Source of the DNA: Macrostomum hystrix
Taxonomy: Eukaryota; Platyhelminthes; Macrostomidae
DNA: 64,000 bases
NCBI GenBank assembly: GCA_950097015.1
Contig: CATNEN010000033.1
Coordinates: 682,001-746,000, forward strand
Reading direction: 5' to 3'
Each line of letters opens with the position of its first letter. The stretch's first letter is position 1. The position numbers and the translations under genes are program-made. Shown here piece after piece: positions 1 to 8,136 of the stretch. The notes under the pieces were generated by a model, which did no database searches, was not told where the DNA came from, and saw nothing but the letters and a program-made list of their open reading frames with translations.

Positions 1-78
1 CTCAACGTCATCGTCGTGACAGTTGGATTTTTCCGCATCGTTTAGAGTTGGCCCTGATGATGATGTTGATGTAGGCAT
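1..78 (-). CDS. Gene A copy, first 26 codons only (acidic repeat protein)
   Basis: The ATG is at 78-76 on the minus strand and the frame runs off the window start. These codons match the start of the full gene at 18,201-18,854 in the opposite arm (MPTSTSSSGPTLN...). Nothing can be said about the rest of this copy. Confidence 0.7.
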   Translation of the reverse strand, partial: MPTSTSSSGPTLNDAEKSNCHDDDVE

Positions 79-313
79 GGCGAGACAATGGGGGCAGTAT
101 TTAAAATGTTGAACTTGTTTTATTTACTTCATTAATTGTCCAAAGTTTCAACTGCATTGATTACATATTCCCAATCACATAAGATTATCAGCAAGCTTGT
201 TACCATAGACTAGCAATAGGGTTTTTAGTTGGTTACTTTACTAAGGTAAGTGGCGTAACTTATTTACACATTTTAGATTCTTAATTATTGTTTCAAATAA
301 AAAAAACTACAAC
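79..313. promoter_or_regulatory. Shared intergenic region between divergent genes A and B
   Basis: These 235 bases separate the start codons of A (minus) and B (plus), so both promoters must lie here. The region is conserved in the other arm (17,967-18,200). A GTAAGT and a pyrimidine-poor TTTTAG about 30 bases apart occur near 246-276 in both arms; this is too short for a usual intron and is only noted. No clear TATA box is assigned. Confidence 0.4.
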
Positions 314-772
314 ATGTCATCACTGGGTGGGCGGCACAATGGCGGAGATCGAGATCGAGATATCGACAGAGAGGATCACAACTCTGGCAACGACAAACCG
401 ATCTCGTGCCCTACCGTCAGTAGCAGCACAGATGTCGTGATTGGCACTGAGCGACGTCGACGAAGGCACAGCTCGGATAGTAGTTCAGACTCGGATTTTG
501 CTATTCTGCTTTCACGTCAACGTGTTCAGTACGTATTGCATCGTCCAGGTGTCGTGCGCATTTACAATCAGAGATTTGGAATTGTGAACGCCAATCCGAC
601 ACGTGATTTAGCCGGCCAATTGCAACTGCCGCAGCATGCGCAAGTGACCGATATACAGTCACCAATTATAAGCAGCAGCAGCAGCAACAGTAACAATGGC
701 GGCACTGGCACTGAAAGAGAGCGCGGCGATGCCAATCGTGCTGCAAATAACCCAGATTTGAATGACATGTAG
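314..772 (+). CDS. Gene B: Arg/Ser-rich protein, left-arm copy
   Basis: A 152-residue frame. A basic run RRRRR at residues 47-51 is followed by a Ser/Asp-rich tract, a pattern typical of a nuclear localisation signal with casein-kinase-type sites. A more ordered core follows (residues about 64-110, with QRVQYVLHRPGVVRIYNQRF), then a Ser/Asn-rich tail. I do not recognise a family. The inverted copy at 17,966-17,514 keeps the frame open with only a few substitutions and small in-frame indels in the low-complexity parts. It is divergent from gene A and convergent with gene C. Inference: a nuclear, mostly disordered accessory protein of the mobile element. Confidence 0.65.
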   Translation: MSSLGGRHNGGDRDRDIDREDHNSGNDKPISCPTVSSSTDVVIGTERRRRRHSSDSSSDSDFAILLSRQRVQYVLHRPGVVRIYNQRFGIVNANPTRDLAGQLQLPQHAQVTDIQSPIISSSSSNSNNGGTGTERERGDANRAANNPDLNDM

Positions 773-1285
773 CAATTGTTTTGTTAAGCACTGTTGCCAT
801 TGCTTATAATGAAATTAATTAACTGATTAATATAATTAGAAGTTTCATGTATTTGATTCATACATCAGAGTATTTAAAATCGACAGTTCATGATGCCTGC
901 AAATGTTTTAAAGTACTTTTATATACACTAGCTCTCGTTCACCTTCACGTGGTATATTCAAAGCATAAGAGTTTGCCGTCACTATTGACAATATATTGTC
1001 GCGTTTACCATTAATCATAATCAGACGACTGATGAGATCAGTCAGTAATAAAATATTAATACGCGAACACAGATGTGTGCAGGTAGTCAACCGGTAATTA
1101 TTAATACGGTTTTTATTAAATTTCACCAATACATATAGAGTATAAATATATATAGAATTTCATTGGTTGAACAAATAATCGTGCCATTCTACAATTAGTC
1201 TGATTTGCAAAGTCGCGAGAGCAAAAATAAACGTGTAAACTATAATACATAAAATTCTGCATATAAATTCTGTATTTTACAGCAT
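773..1285. other. Convergent 3' region between genes B and C
   Basis: AT-rich sequence without a supported gene, presumably the 3' untranslated regions of B (plus) and C (minus). It is conserved in the right arm (17,001-17,513). The short frames on the minus strand here are not conserved as proteins. Confidence 0.5.
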
Positions 1286-1666
1286 TCATTGTTCGATGTA
1301 CCAATAGCGAACTCCATGTATGATGAGCTGAAGTTCAGCTTGGGCTTCCTCTAAAAGCTCTAGCACTTCGATGATGTCTTGTGCTTCATCGTCTCTTACA
1401 CCAGTCACGGACAAGACAGCCTGATAGTCTTCTGCTGACCGGTGCTTTTGCAGCCATTGTTGAGTGCGCCGTAATAATAAACATAGCTCATTAGCGTTGT
1501 ACTCTGCATTTGGAACACCGCGTTGCAAACTAGGTAGCTGCTCGAAGCACCCTCGATGCGCTATGAACCGGCCAATGCAATCTATGCGACAGCTGAGAAA
1601 GAGTTGAAATACGCGCGGCTGAAGATACATTTGTACTAACTGCATCTGATCGGCAATTAACGACAT
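1286..1666 (-). CDS. Gene C: small helical protein, left-arm copy
   Basis: A 126-residue frame starting at ATG 1,666. It is predicted largely helical and Leu/Cys-rich, with conserved-looking segments CRIDCIGRFIAHRG, TQQWLQKHRSAEDYQAVL and the C-terminus HGVRYWYIEQ. The second copy (16,620-17,000) has about 13 substitutions, no stop and no indel, and gene E (6,795-6,376) is a clear paralogue: both share the pattern RG..EQL..LQ, P.AE, WL..H..A..Y..IL.VT, E.EA.D and ELQ.I.HG..YW. The order of helices recalls a death-fold (CARD-like) domain, but that is only a visual impression. It is divergent from gene D with 288 bases between starts. Confidence 0.7.
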   Translation of the reverse strand: MSLIADQMQLVQMYLQPRVFQLFLSCRIDCIGRFIAHRGCFEQLPSLQRGVPNAEYNANELCLLLRRTQQWLQKHRSAEDYQAVLSVTGVRDDEAQDIIEVLELLEEAQAELQLIIHGVRYWYIEQ

Positions 1667-1954
1667 GTTCAGTCAGTTAGTAAATCAAGTAAAGCAAAAA
1701 ATAGTTTTGTTAAAAAAAATTCTAAACTTTAATCGTTTAATAAGAAGCGATATACTAATATTAATATTAATGCGATAAGAAGCCCCCATAGAGTATAATT
1801 TATCGAACACAGGTGAGTCAGTCCAGAGACAAATCAAATGAATACAGGCCAGTCTGGGTATTAAGAACAAGAAATCTTTCTCGGCCAAGAAATCAGCCCA
1901 CAACCAACGCCATACGGACAGAAGCTACAGGATAGCGAGCGACACAGCACGGAC
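1667..1954. promoter_or_regulatory. Shared intergenic region between divergent genes C and D
   Basis: 288 bases between the C start (minus) and D start (plus); the equivalent in the other arm is 16,379-16,619. AT-rich near C and GC-richer near D. A two-way promoter is inferred from gene arrangement only. Confidence 0.4.
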
Positions 1955-2335
1955 ATGAGCAACAATAGCAACAAATTTCCCTCCTTCACCGCGGCGTTCC
2001 GGGAACACGTACTGGCCTCCGCTGCGGCCGAATTGGAAAGCGCATTGCGAGCAGCGATGGATGCAGCGACAGCAGTGGCGGCAGCGGAGGCCTGGACGCC
2101 GGGACGTCGCGGGAAGGAGGCCGAGATGGCTGCCGCTATGCGGCGGGTCCGGGCGGCCATGGTCCGCATGGCCCGGGCCCGCCGCATAGCGGCAGGGCTG
2201 GATCCTTATGTGAGTAGTAGATTTCGATTCCTTTCATTTGAATATTTATGAACACATATGCATGGTAACATCTGAGCTAACAAACTAAATGAAACCTAAA
2301 ACCCATCTTTCATCCCGCAGCCGGGTGTGCTATAA
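1955..2335 (+). CDS. Gene D: Ala/Arg-rich small protein with a four-codon second exon
   Basis: Exon 1 is 1,955-2,209 and ends DPY at a GTGAGT donor. The intron runs 2,210-2,320 and ends CATCCCGCAG. Exon 2 is 2,321-2,335, coding Pro-Gly-Val-Leu-stop. The product is 89 residues: an N-terminal FTAAFREHVLASAAAELE helix, a central AAAEAWTP segment, then a basic alanine-rich helix (RRVRAAMVRMARARRIAAG). The right-arm copy keeps the donor, the acceptor and PGVL, although the Val codon differs (GTG vs GTC) and the stop differs (TAA vs TGA). That conservation makes the splice and the coding call strong. Family unknown; a DNA- or RNA-binding helical peptide is a guess from charge. Confidence 0.75.
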
Positions 2336-2465
2336 TCAGTCCGACTATCTGGTGTGCTATAATCAGTCCGACTATCTGCCCAATCAGCCGCTGACTATCT
2401 GCCCAATCAGCCGCTGACTATCTGCCCAATCAGTCCCTGACTATCTGCCCAATCAGTCCCTGACA
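2336..2465. repeat. 23 bp minisatellite in the 3' region of gene D
   Basis: About four tandem units of ctgactatctgcccaatcag plus three bases (CCG or TCC). They are preceded by two copies of ggtgtgctataatcagtcc that begin inside the D stop codon region. Absent from the right arm. Confidence 0.85.
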
Positions 2466-2548
2466 ATCTTGCATTAATTCTGTTATTGTTTGTAAATAAA
2501 ATAAGCTTAAAATTGTTATTAAAATAGTTTCATAGTTCTCAAAATACA

Positions 2549-3762
2549 TAACTTCTTATCTTGGTTATTTATTTTATCATTAAAATAATATGAACTGATT
2601 GTTGGTTATGTGGTGTACATTGGCGATGAGACTTACTACAATAACGACGTAATCGTAATCGATCAGTCTGGTATATAATTTCAAGTAAAGTTTATACAAG
2701 TTTCTCATGTAAGAAAATATTAATAAAAACGGATTCGTTTAAAAAAGTAAAGTACAAACAACGAATAAATTATTATACGCTTACGTCTTGCTAGATATGC
2801 CAAGATGCACTATTAAAACGTGCAGACTATAGGTATGTAGTGCATTAAATTGTGCGTATTTTACCAAAGACATATCTGCTTGGTACAGCTCGATTTTTTC
2901 GCGATTTTTTTTCTTCGTATCCACATTTTTTCTTTCGAAAATACAGTCAGACGTTTTTGGCCATAGACAAAAAAACGGCTGCATATAATTCATATTGTAT
3001 GCAGTATTTTTGCAAAAGATCTTTCAGTAGCGTGGCTATATCTATGGTATTTTCGCGAATATAGCCAGACATTTCATCTATAATTAGTATTTGCGCACTG
3101 CCAATTTTTTTTTCGACAAAGTAAGAAGGCTCTTATGGAAGACAGCATAGTCACACCGGACTGCTACGGTATTGTAGTGTATATAGTGACTCGGTGTGAC
3201 GGTTCGATGGTTCACATACTGCGACATGTCACATACTGGTTAATATCAATTTGCAATTTAACGTTGTACATCGCATAGCTGCTCGTGCCAATGTTAACTT
3301 GACGTTGTACGTCTGGTTAAATTCGCGCATTTTGCGCAACGCAAAATACAGCAGTACTTTGCATAGACGTACAATGTCGAGCTTAACATTGCCTATGCAA
3401 GTCTCAACCTCATGAGTGTTTCCTGGTATGTCCTCATTCTCCCACTGTCTTTCGACTATCTTTTGTATTTTTAAATGTTTCATACAGTTTTTGTATGCCA
3501 ATTTTATAAAAACGACTGCGACCAAGTGACTGTCCTTTCAAGCGCAGCTACAGTACATGTCAAATTAGCATTAATAAATAAATAATAAATATAAATAATT
3601 TAGTGTTTGTTATTTGTATAATCATTAATAGTACACAACTTCTTATCTTGTTTATTCTATCATTAAAATAATATGAACTGAACTGACTGGCGGTTATGCG
3701 GTGTACATTGGCGTTGAGACTTATTACAAGACCGACGTAATCGTAATCGATCAGTCTGAGAT
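2549..3762. repeat. Pair of about 125 bp direct repeats, 1.09 kb apart
   Basis: Bases 2,549-2,672 and 3,640-3,762 share acttcttatcttg, taataatatgaactg-like and gtacattggcg, and end cgtaatcgtaatcgatcag. The right arm has one copy (about 14,555-14,660, reversed). The stretch between them may be an insertion or a segmental duplication specific to the left arm. Confidence 0.7.
3229..3525 (-). CDS. Possible 98-residue open frame, unknown
   Basis: The frame begins MVAVVFIKLAYKN and has a balanced amino-acid composition rich in Lys, Cys and Asn. It lies in a stretch of the left arm without a counterpart on the right, so no conservation test is possible here. Not recognised; it may be chance or an exon remnant. 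Confidence 0.18.
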   Translation of the reverse strand: MVAVVFIKLAYKNCMKHLKIQKIVERQWENEDIPGNTHEVETCIGNVKLDIVRLCKVLLYFALRKMREFNQTYNVKLTLARAAMRCTTLNCKLILTSM

Positions 3763-4056
3763 ATTATGTTTGTATTTATACTGCGCAAAACCTGAGAATA
3801 ATGAAGTAGACTTAAAACTAAAATTTATGTAGTAGAAATAGACAGTAGTGGAATCAAATCGCATAAAGGTATATATTTTTTAGTTTATTCTTATATCAAC
3901 GTATATTAAATCAATCGATTAAATCAAGTACAGTCTGAATTTATTATAAGTGAGTCAGTCGATTATTCAGCAAGCCAGCCAGCCAGCCAATCAGCCAGTA
4001 GACAGACAAAGCAGCCCAATCTGAGTTGCACGCAGAGCCAATTGAATTGAATGAAA

Positions 4057-5565
4057 TCAATTGCCGCACAGACATTGTCGCGTCTTGATCAATCGGCCGT
4101 GTCTTGACACTGTCGTAGTCAATATATTGTGTGTGCATATACAATACGAGCGTCTAGATGCACGCAAAGCATCAGTCGCAGGTATAGTCGATTGCGATGA
4201 CTGCACATCACTTATTGACATTGCGACATCGTCGTCAAGGTCGGCGGTCAGAACCAATTCTGCTGCGGCATCGGCATCTCCTTGCGGCACTGTCACATCA
4301 GATAACTGTTCATCCGAATCGTTGTTGACATCAGCAATGATGATCTCCATTGCGACATCAAACATGTCATCGATGTGACTTGCTTCGGAATGGGCAGCGA
4401 AATCCGATCCAGCAGCAGCAGCAACACAATCCGTATTGGTAGACAGAAATTGCATAGCGGCAGGTTGCATCAAGTCGAGCAGAATCTGCGCCATTTCAAT
4501 GTCATCACCGTGACCGGATGATGTACCAATACACACTGACTGCGTGCTGACATTGGCTTCGATTGAAACATCGGTCACACCGTTTTGTGCACTGACACCA
4601 ACTGTCGCTGTTGTTACTCTTGGCGCACAGACAGGAATAAAAACAGGTAGCGGCACCGGAACGAAATACGGCACCTCGACAGTTGGAATCGGCAACATAG
4701 GCATCGCTGGTGATCCGATTGGCTCAATTTGCAACATTGGCATTGATGGCGATGGTACTGGCGAGTGATCCGATTGGATTGTTTCTGCTGCTGCTTCAAT
4801 CGCATTGTGATTAAGCGGAGTAGATGTACAAATTGGATGCCGGACTGATCCAATTGACACGCTGTCCGCTTGGCTCACATGTTCAGCAGGCTCGTCAGTA
4901 CTTGTTGCATAGATGATGCCTGATTCAGCTGCGCTATCTTCTATGATGATAGTTTCTGCTGGCTGCTCTGCTGCTGACTGCTCTGCTGCTGACTGCTCTG
5001 CTGATGGCTGCTCTGCTGCTGGCTGCTCTGCTGCTGGCTGCTCTGCTACGGGCTGCTCTGCTACTGGCTGCTCTGCTGCTGGCTGCTCTGCTGCTGGCAG
5101 TCGACGGGCAATGTAGCGCTCGTGCATATAGTCGACAATCTCGCCGACCACAGCTGGTAGTGGATCCAGTTGTTCAAGCTGGACCACTTCGCCCATTGCC
5201 GCTGCTCCCGCCACTGCCACTGGCTGAGCTGGTTGGCCACCGACGCGACGCTGCGGATTCCGCTTACATCTATATAGATGATGCAACATGTTGGACGTTA
5301 TTTTGTTGCAATGCGGACACGCTAGCACACGTCCACCGGCAGCGACATCCACACCAGCCCGCTGTAGTTGCAGCATCTTCCAGACGGCACTTCCACGCTC
5401 CTTAACCGACGCGAATAGCGATGGCCTTTGACCAACAGGTAGGACTGTCCAGTCAAATTCGGCATGGACAGCTTTATGCGCCTCTATAAAATGTCTTCGC
5501 ATCATATTGGCGCGGATTTGCTGGCCGCAGAAATGGCAGAAGCGGAGTCCGTTGTTGTCTTCCAT
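4057..5565 (-). CDS. Stand-alone zinc-finger protein with AEQP repeats
   Basis: A 502-residue frame starting at ATG 5,565. The N-terminal finger has Cys10, Cys13, His25 and His30, followed by a conserved FDW..LPVGQRP block, AVWKMLQLQRAGVDV, and a second finger with Cys83, Cys86, His95/96 and Cys100. This layout is the same as exon 1 of the recombinase gene YR-A (11,197 downward) and of YR-B, so all three share a DNA-binding module. Then come a Glu/Leu linker, a Pro-Ala-Glu-Gln repeat (residues about 155-200), a Pro/Val-rich segment and an acidic tail ending in two CxC pairs. There is no recombinase domain. Inference: a regulator binding the same DNA sites as the recombinase. The last 250 residues are duplicated in the right arm. 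Confidence 0.8.
   Translation of the reverse strand: MEDNNGLRFCHFCGQQIRANMMRRHFIEAHKAVHAEFDWTVLPVGQRPSLFASVKERGSAVWKMLQLQRAGVDVAAGGRVLACPHCNKITSNMLHHLYRCKRNPQRRVGGQPAQPVAVAGAAAMGEVVQLEQLDPLPAVVGEIVDYMHERYIARRLPAAEQPAAEQPVAEQPVAEQPAAEQPAAEQPSAEQSAAEQSAAEQPAETIIIEDSAAESGIIYATSTDEPAEHVSQADSVSIGSVRHPICTSTPLNHNAIEAAAETIQSDHSPVPSPSMPMLQIEPIGSPAMPMLPIPTVEVPYFVPVPLPVFIPVCAPRVTTATVGVSAQNGVTDVSIEANVSTQSVCIGTSSGHGDDIEMAQILLDLMQPAAMQFLSTNTDCVAAAAGSDFAAHSEASHIDDMFDVAMEIIIADVNNDSDEQLSDVTVPQGDADAAAELVLTADLDDDVAMSISDVQSSQSTIPATDALRASRRSYCICTHNILTTTVSRHGRLIKTRQCLCGN
4960..5097 (-). repeat. 15 bp coding repeat (AEQP-A/V/S pentapeptides)
   Basis: Tandem ggctgctctgctgct-type units inside the zinc-finger gene, encoding about nine pentapeptides. 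The copy at 29,596-29,805 has more units and mostly the AEQPV version, so the tract has changed length between copies. Confidence 0.9.
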
Positions 5566-5739
5566 TGCAGCTTAAATATAGTCGTTCGCTGGCTAGCCTG
5601 CTGAATAATCGACAGAGTGGTCGTTGTGGCTGAATTTTAATTATCGATTTGCGTGCGCGCGCGCATATATTTACCTAGCACTGCTCATATCCTGTACAGA
5701 GCAGCAGTCAGACACATAGACATAGACAGGCATCGTCAA

Positions 5740-6070
5740 CTGGGTCTAAGCTATTTCCATATATAGTATTTTCGCGAAAATACTGATATGCTCTATAAAC
5801 AAAGGTAAGGGCAGTATTTTTGCAAAAGTTCTTGAAGTAGTGTGTGTGGCTACATCTTTGGTATTTTCGCGAAAATACTGCTATGCTATTAAACAAAGGT
5901 AGTTGGCGGTATTTTTGCAAAAGTTCTTAAAGTAGTGTGCATGATTACATCTTTGGTATTTTCGCGAAAATACTGCTATGCTATTAAACAAAGGTAGTTG
6001 GCGGTATTTTTGCAAAAGTTCTTAAAGTAGTGTGCATGGCTACATCTTATGATATTATCGCGAATGCAGA
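5740..6070. repeat. Palindrome array 1 (95 bp unit, core TATTTTCGCGAAAATA)
   Basis: Three full units plus flanks. Each unit has the perfect 16-base palindrome (5,767-5,782; about 5,862-5,877; about 5,957-5,972), then gctat-taaacaaagg, then a half-palindrome tatttttgcaaaagtt, then gtgtgcatggctacatctt. It lies between the zinc-finger gene start and gene E. The regular spacing of palindromes resembles enhancer/origin repeats such as baculovirus hr elements; function is inference. Confidence 0.9.
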
Positions 6071-6375
6071 TACGCGGCGGTTGAAGACAATAAGAAGACA
6101 ATATTTTTGCGAAAGTACTTTAAGTATTCATGATGACTATATCTAATGGTAATCAATAACCAAATATGACTTGACTTCATTATATTTTATTATTATTCAT
6201 GCCGCGAATACAACTTGCAACAGGTTCACTCATGTATTTTTGCTTGAGCGAATTAATTGGGTTAAATAAATAGCTGGCATTAATTAAACGGCGAACAGGA
6301 AACTACAATTAGCTGTATTAGCTGTATTAAGTCTACCTAAAACTAGTGCTGCTACTGCTGCTGCTGCTGCTGCTG

Positions 6376-6795
6376 TTACTGCTCAATTCGATATCGGCGG
6401 CTCCGGAGCAACTCTCGCAGTCTAGCCCTTTGCTGTACGCCGCGCCAGTAGTCCAGGCCGTGTAGAATGTGCTGCAGCTCCAAACATGTGTCCTCCAGCA
6501 GGCCTAGCAGCTCGGCCAAGTCGAAGGCCTCGTTCTCTGTTAGGCAGGTCACCTCCAGGATGGTCTCGTAGCCCGCAGCTGTCTTGTGTTGTAGCAGCCA
6601 GTCCAGGAGGCTCTTCATCAGGGTGTGCAGCTGGGTGACGTTCAGCTCAGCAGTCGGGCAGTGGCGCTGCAGGCAGGTTAGCTGCTCCAATCGTCCTCGG
6701 TAAGTCAGGAACGGGGCCAGACAGGCGATGTCGCATCTGGCCAGGAGTGCCACGGTGGCCGGCGAGCCGAACAGCGCCACAGGATGCGTATTCAT
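6376..6795 (-). CDS. Gene E: paralogue of gene C
   Basis: A 139-residue frame from ATG 6,795. It shares with gene C the core ALLARCDIACLAPFL..RG.LEQL..LQ, the WLLQH..A.YE.IL.VT segment, and ELQ.ILHGLDYW, then adds a basic tail (RARLRELLRSRRYRIEQ); both proteins end in IEQ. The codons are GC-rich compared with the AT-rich arrays on both sides. The copy at 33,481-33,062 differs by only three residues and is also intact. No signal peptide or membrane segment is seen. A death-fold-like helical bundle is possible but unproven. Confidence 0.75.
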   Translation of the reverse strand: MNTHPVALFGSPATVALLARCDIACLAPFLTYRGRLEQLTCLQRHCPTAELNVTQLHTLMKSLLDWLLQHKTAAGYETILEVTCLTENEAFDLAELLGLLEDTCLELQHILHGLDYWRGVQQRARLRELLRSRRYRIEQ

Positions 6796-6899
6796 CGTGA
6801 GTTCTACACAACCAACAATGTCGTGAGTGCAACAGCAGCGCGTCTAACACTAGCAGAAGTAGAATTAGAATAGGAAGCAGAGTTCTAAATGGAAAGTAA

Positions 6900-7760
6900 A
6901 TACAGTATTTTCGCGAAGGTAAGGGCAGTATTTTTGCAAAAGTAGCGTGACTACATCTTATGGTATTTTCGCAAATGCAGATACGTATTCTCAGACAAAG
7001 TGACTTTTTACCATAGACAAATTTAGTGTATTTCTGTAAATTGCCAAAACTCACGAATGAGTTTTTTCGCGAAAAGACAATATGTACTATATTGAATACT
7101 TGTAAATGAAAAATAGTGTCTGTTTTTGCGAAAATACTGCTATGCTATTAAACAAAGGTAGTTGGCGGTATTTTTGCAAAAGTTCTTAAAGTAGTGTGCA
7201 TGGCTACATATTATGGTATTTTCGCGAAAATACTGCTATCCTATTAAACGCAGGTAGTAAAGGTAGTTTGCGGTATTTTTGCAAAAGTTATTAAAGTAGT
7301 GTGCATGGCTACATCTTAAGGTATTTTCGCGAAAATACTGTTATGCTATTAAACACAGGTAGTTGGCGGTATTTTTGCAAAAGTTATTAATTAAGTAGGT
7401 TATATGCGTGGCTATATCTTAAGGTATTTTCGCGAAAATACTGCTATGCTATTAAACAAAGGTAGTTGGCGGTATTTTTGCAAAAGTTCTTAAAGTAGTG
7501 TGCATGGCTACATATTATGGTATTTTCGCGAAAATACTGCTATCCTATTAAACGCAGGTAGTAAAGGTAGTTTGCGGTATTTTTGCAAAAGTTATTAAAG
7601 TAGTGTGCATGGCTACATCTTAAGGTATTTTCGCGAAAATACTGTTATGCTATTAAACACAGGTAGTTGGCGGTATTTTTGCAAAAGTTCTTAAAGTAGT
7701 GTGCATGGCTACATATTATGGTATTTTCGCGAATGTAGATACGTATTCTCAGACAAAGTG
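6900..7760. repeat. Palindrome array 2 (95-105 bp unit)
   Basis: About eight units with TATTTTCGCGAAAATA or near versions (about 7,215, 7,320, 7,424, 7,520, 7,625), alternating with tatttttgcaaaagtt. A two-unit higher-order pattern is visible: 7,165-7,370 is repeated at about 7,465-7,670. It lies upstream of gene E and downstream of the recombinase gene. Confidence 0.9.
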
Positions 7761-8136
7761 ACTTGTACTTTTTTACCATCGACAAATTTAGTATATTTCT
7801 CTGCTAATTGTCAATAATCACGAATGATTTTTTCGTGTATCTTCGGCTTTTAAGAAAACGAGAATAGTTTAATCTCAGTTTAATCAGATGATAATCAAAT
7901 GATTTCATTTGTCAATTTATTTAATTACTAACGAAATAATCACAGTGTTGACAATCATTAGCATCTTAACAATATATAAGAGAGCAACAAACAGAACATA
8001 TGAGATTCTCGGTTGTAAAGGGACGGGTATTAGTGGGGGTATCACAATTGACACAATTGATAATTGATAATAGTTTGGCAAATCAGACAATCAGCACATA
8101 TAAAGTCAGGTGACACGACTGGGACAATATGAGCAT
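7761..8136. other. AT-rich spacer downstream of YR-A
   Basis: No gene seen. It likely contains the 3' untranslated region of YR-A. It is repeated with few changes in the decayed copy (about 34,641-35,043). Confidence 0.5.

Larger units (their letters stand above)
2466..4056. other. AT-rich non-coding stretch of the left arm
   Basis: No well-supported gene. It holds a direct repeat (2,549-2,672 and 3,640-3,762), TTTTCGCGAA-type sites (for example near 3,050), and one 98-codon minus-strand frame listed separately. It is only partly matched by 14,237-15,995 in the right arm. Confidence 0.6.
1..4830. repeat. Left arm of a long inverted repeat (truncated by window start)
   Basis: The sequence from base 1 is the reverse complement of 18,278 downward, and base 4,830 pairs with 13,463. 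Arm coordinates sum to about 18,279 at the outer end and 18,293 at the inner end, so there are few net indels. The arm carries genes A (5' end only), B, C, D and the last half of the zinc-finger gene. Similarity is uneven: the zinc-finger part is almost identical, C differs at about 10% of residues and D at about 30%. Two stretches (about 2,340-2,470 and 3,240-3,540) have no partner in the right arm. The true outer end lies outside the window. Confidence 0.93.

Noticed and set aside
4544-5405. Antisense frames opposite the zinc-finger gene
   Set aside because: Shadows of the coding strand created by AEQP codons and codon bias.
5740-7760. CRISPR array
   Set aside because: Repeats and intervening parts are both conserved, so there are no unique spacers; the setting is eukaryotic.
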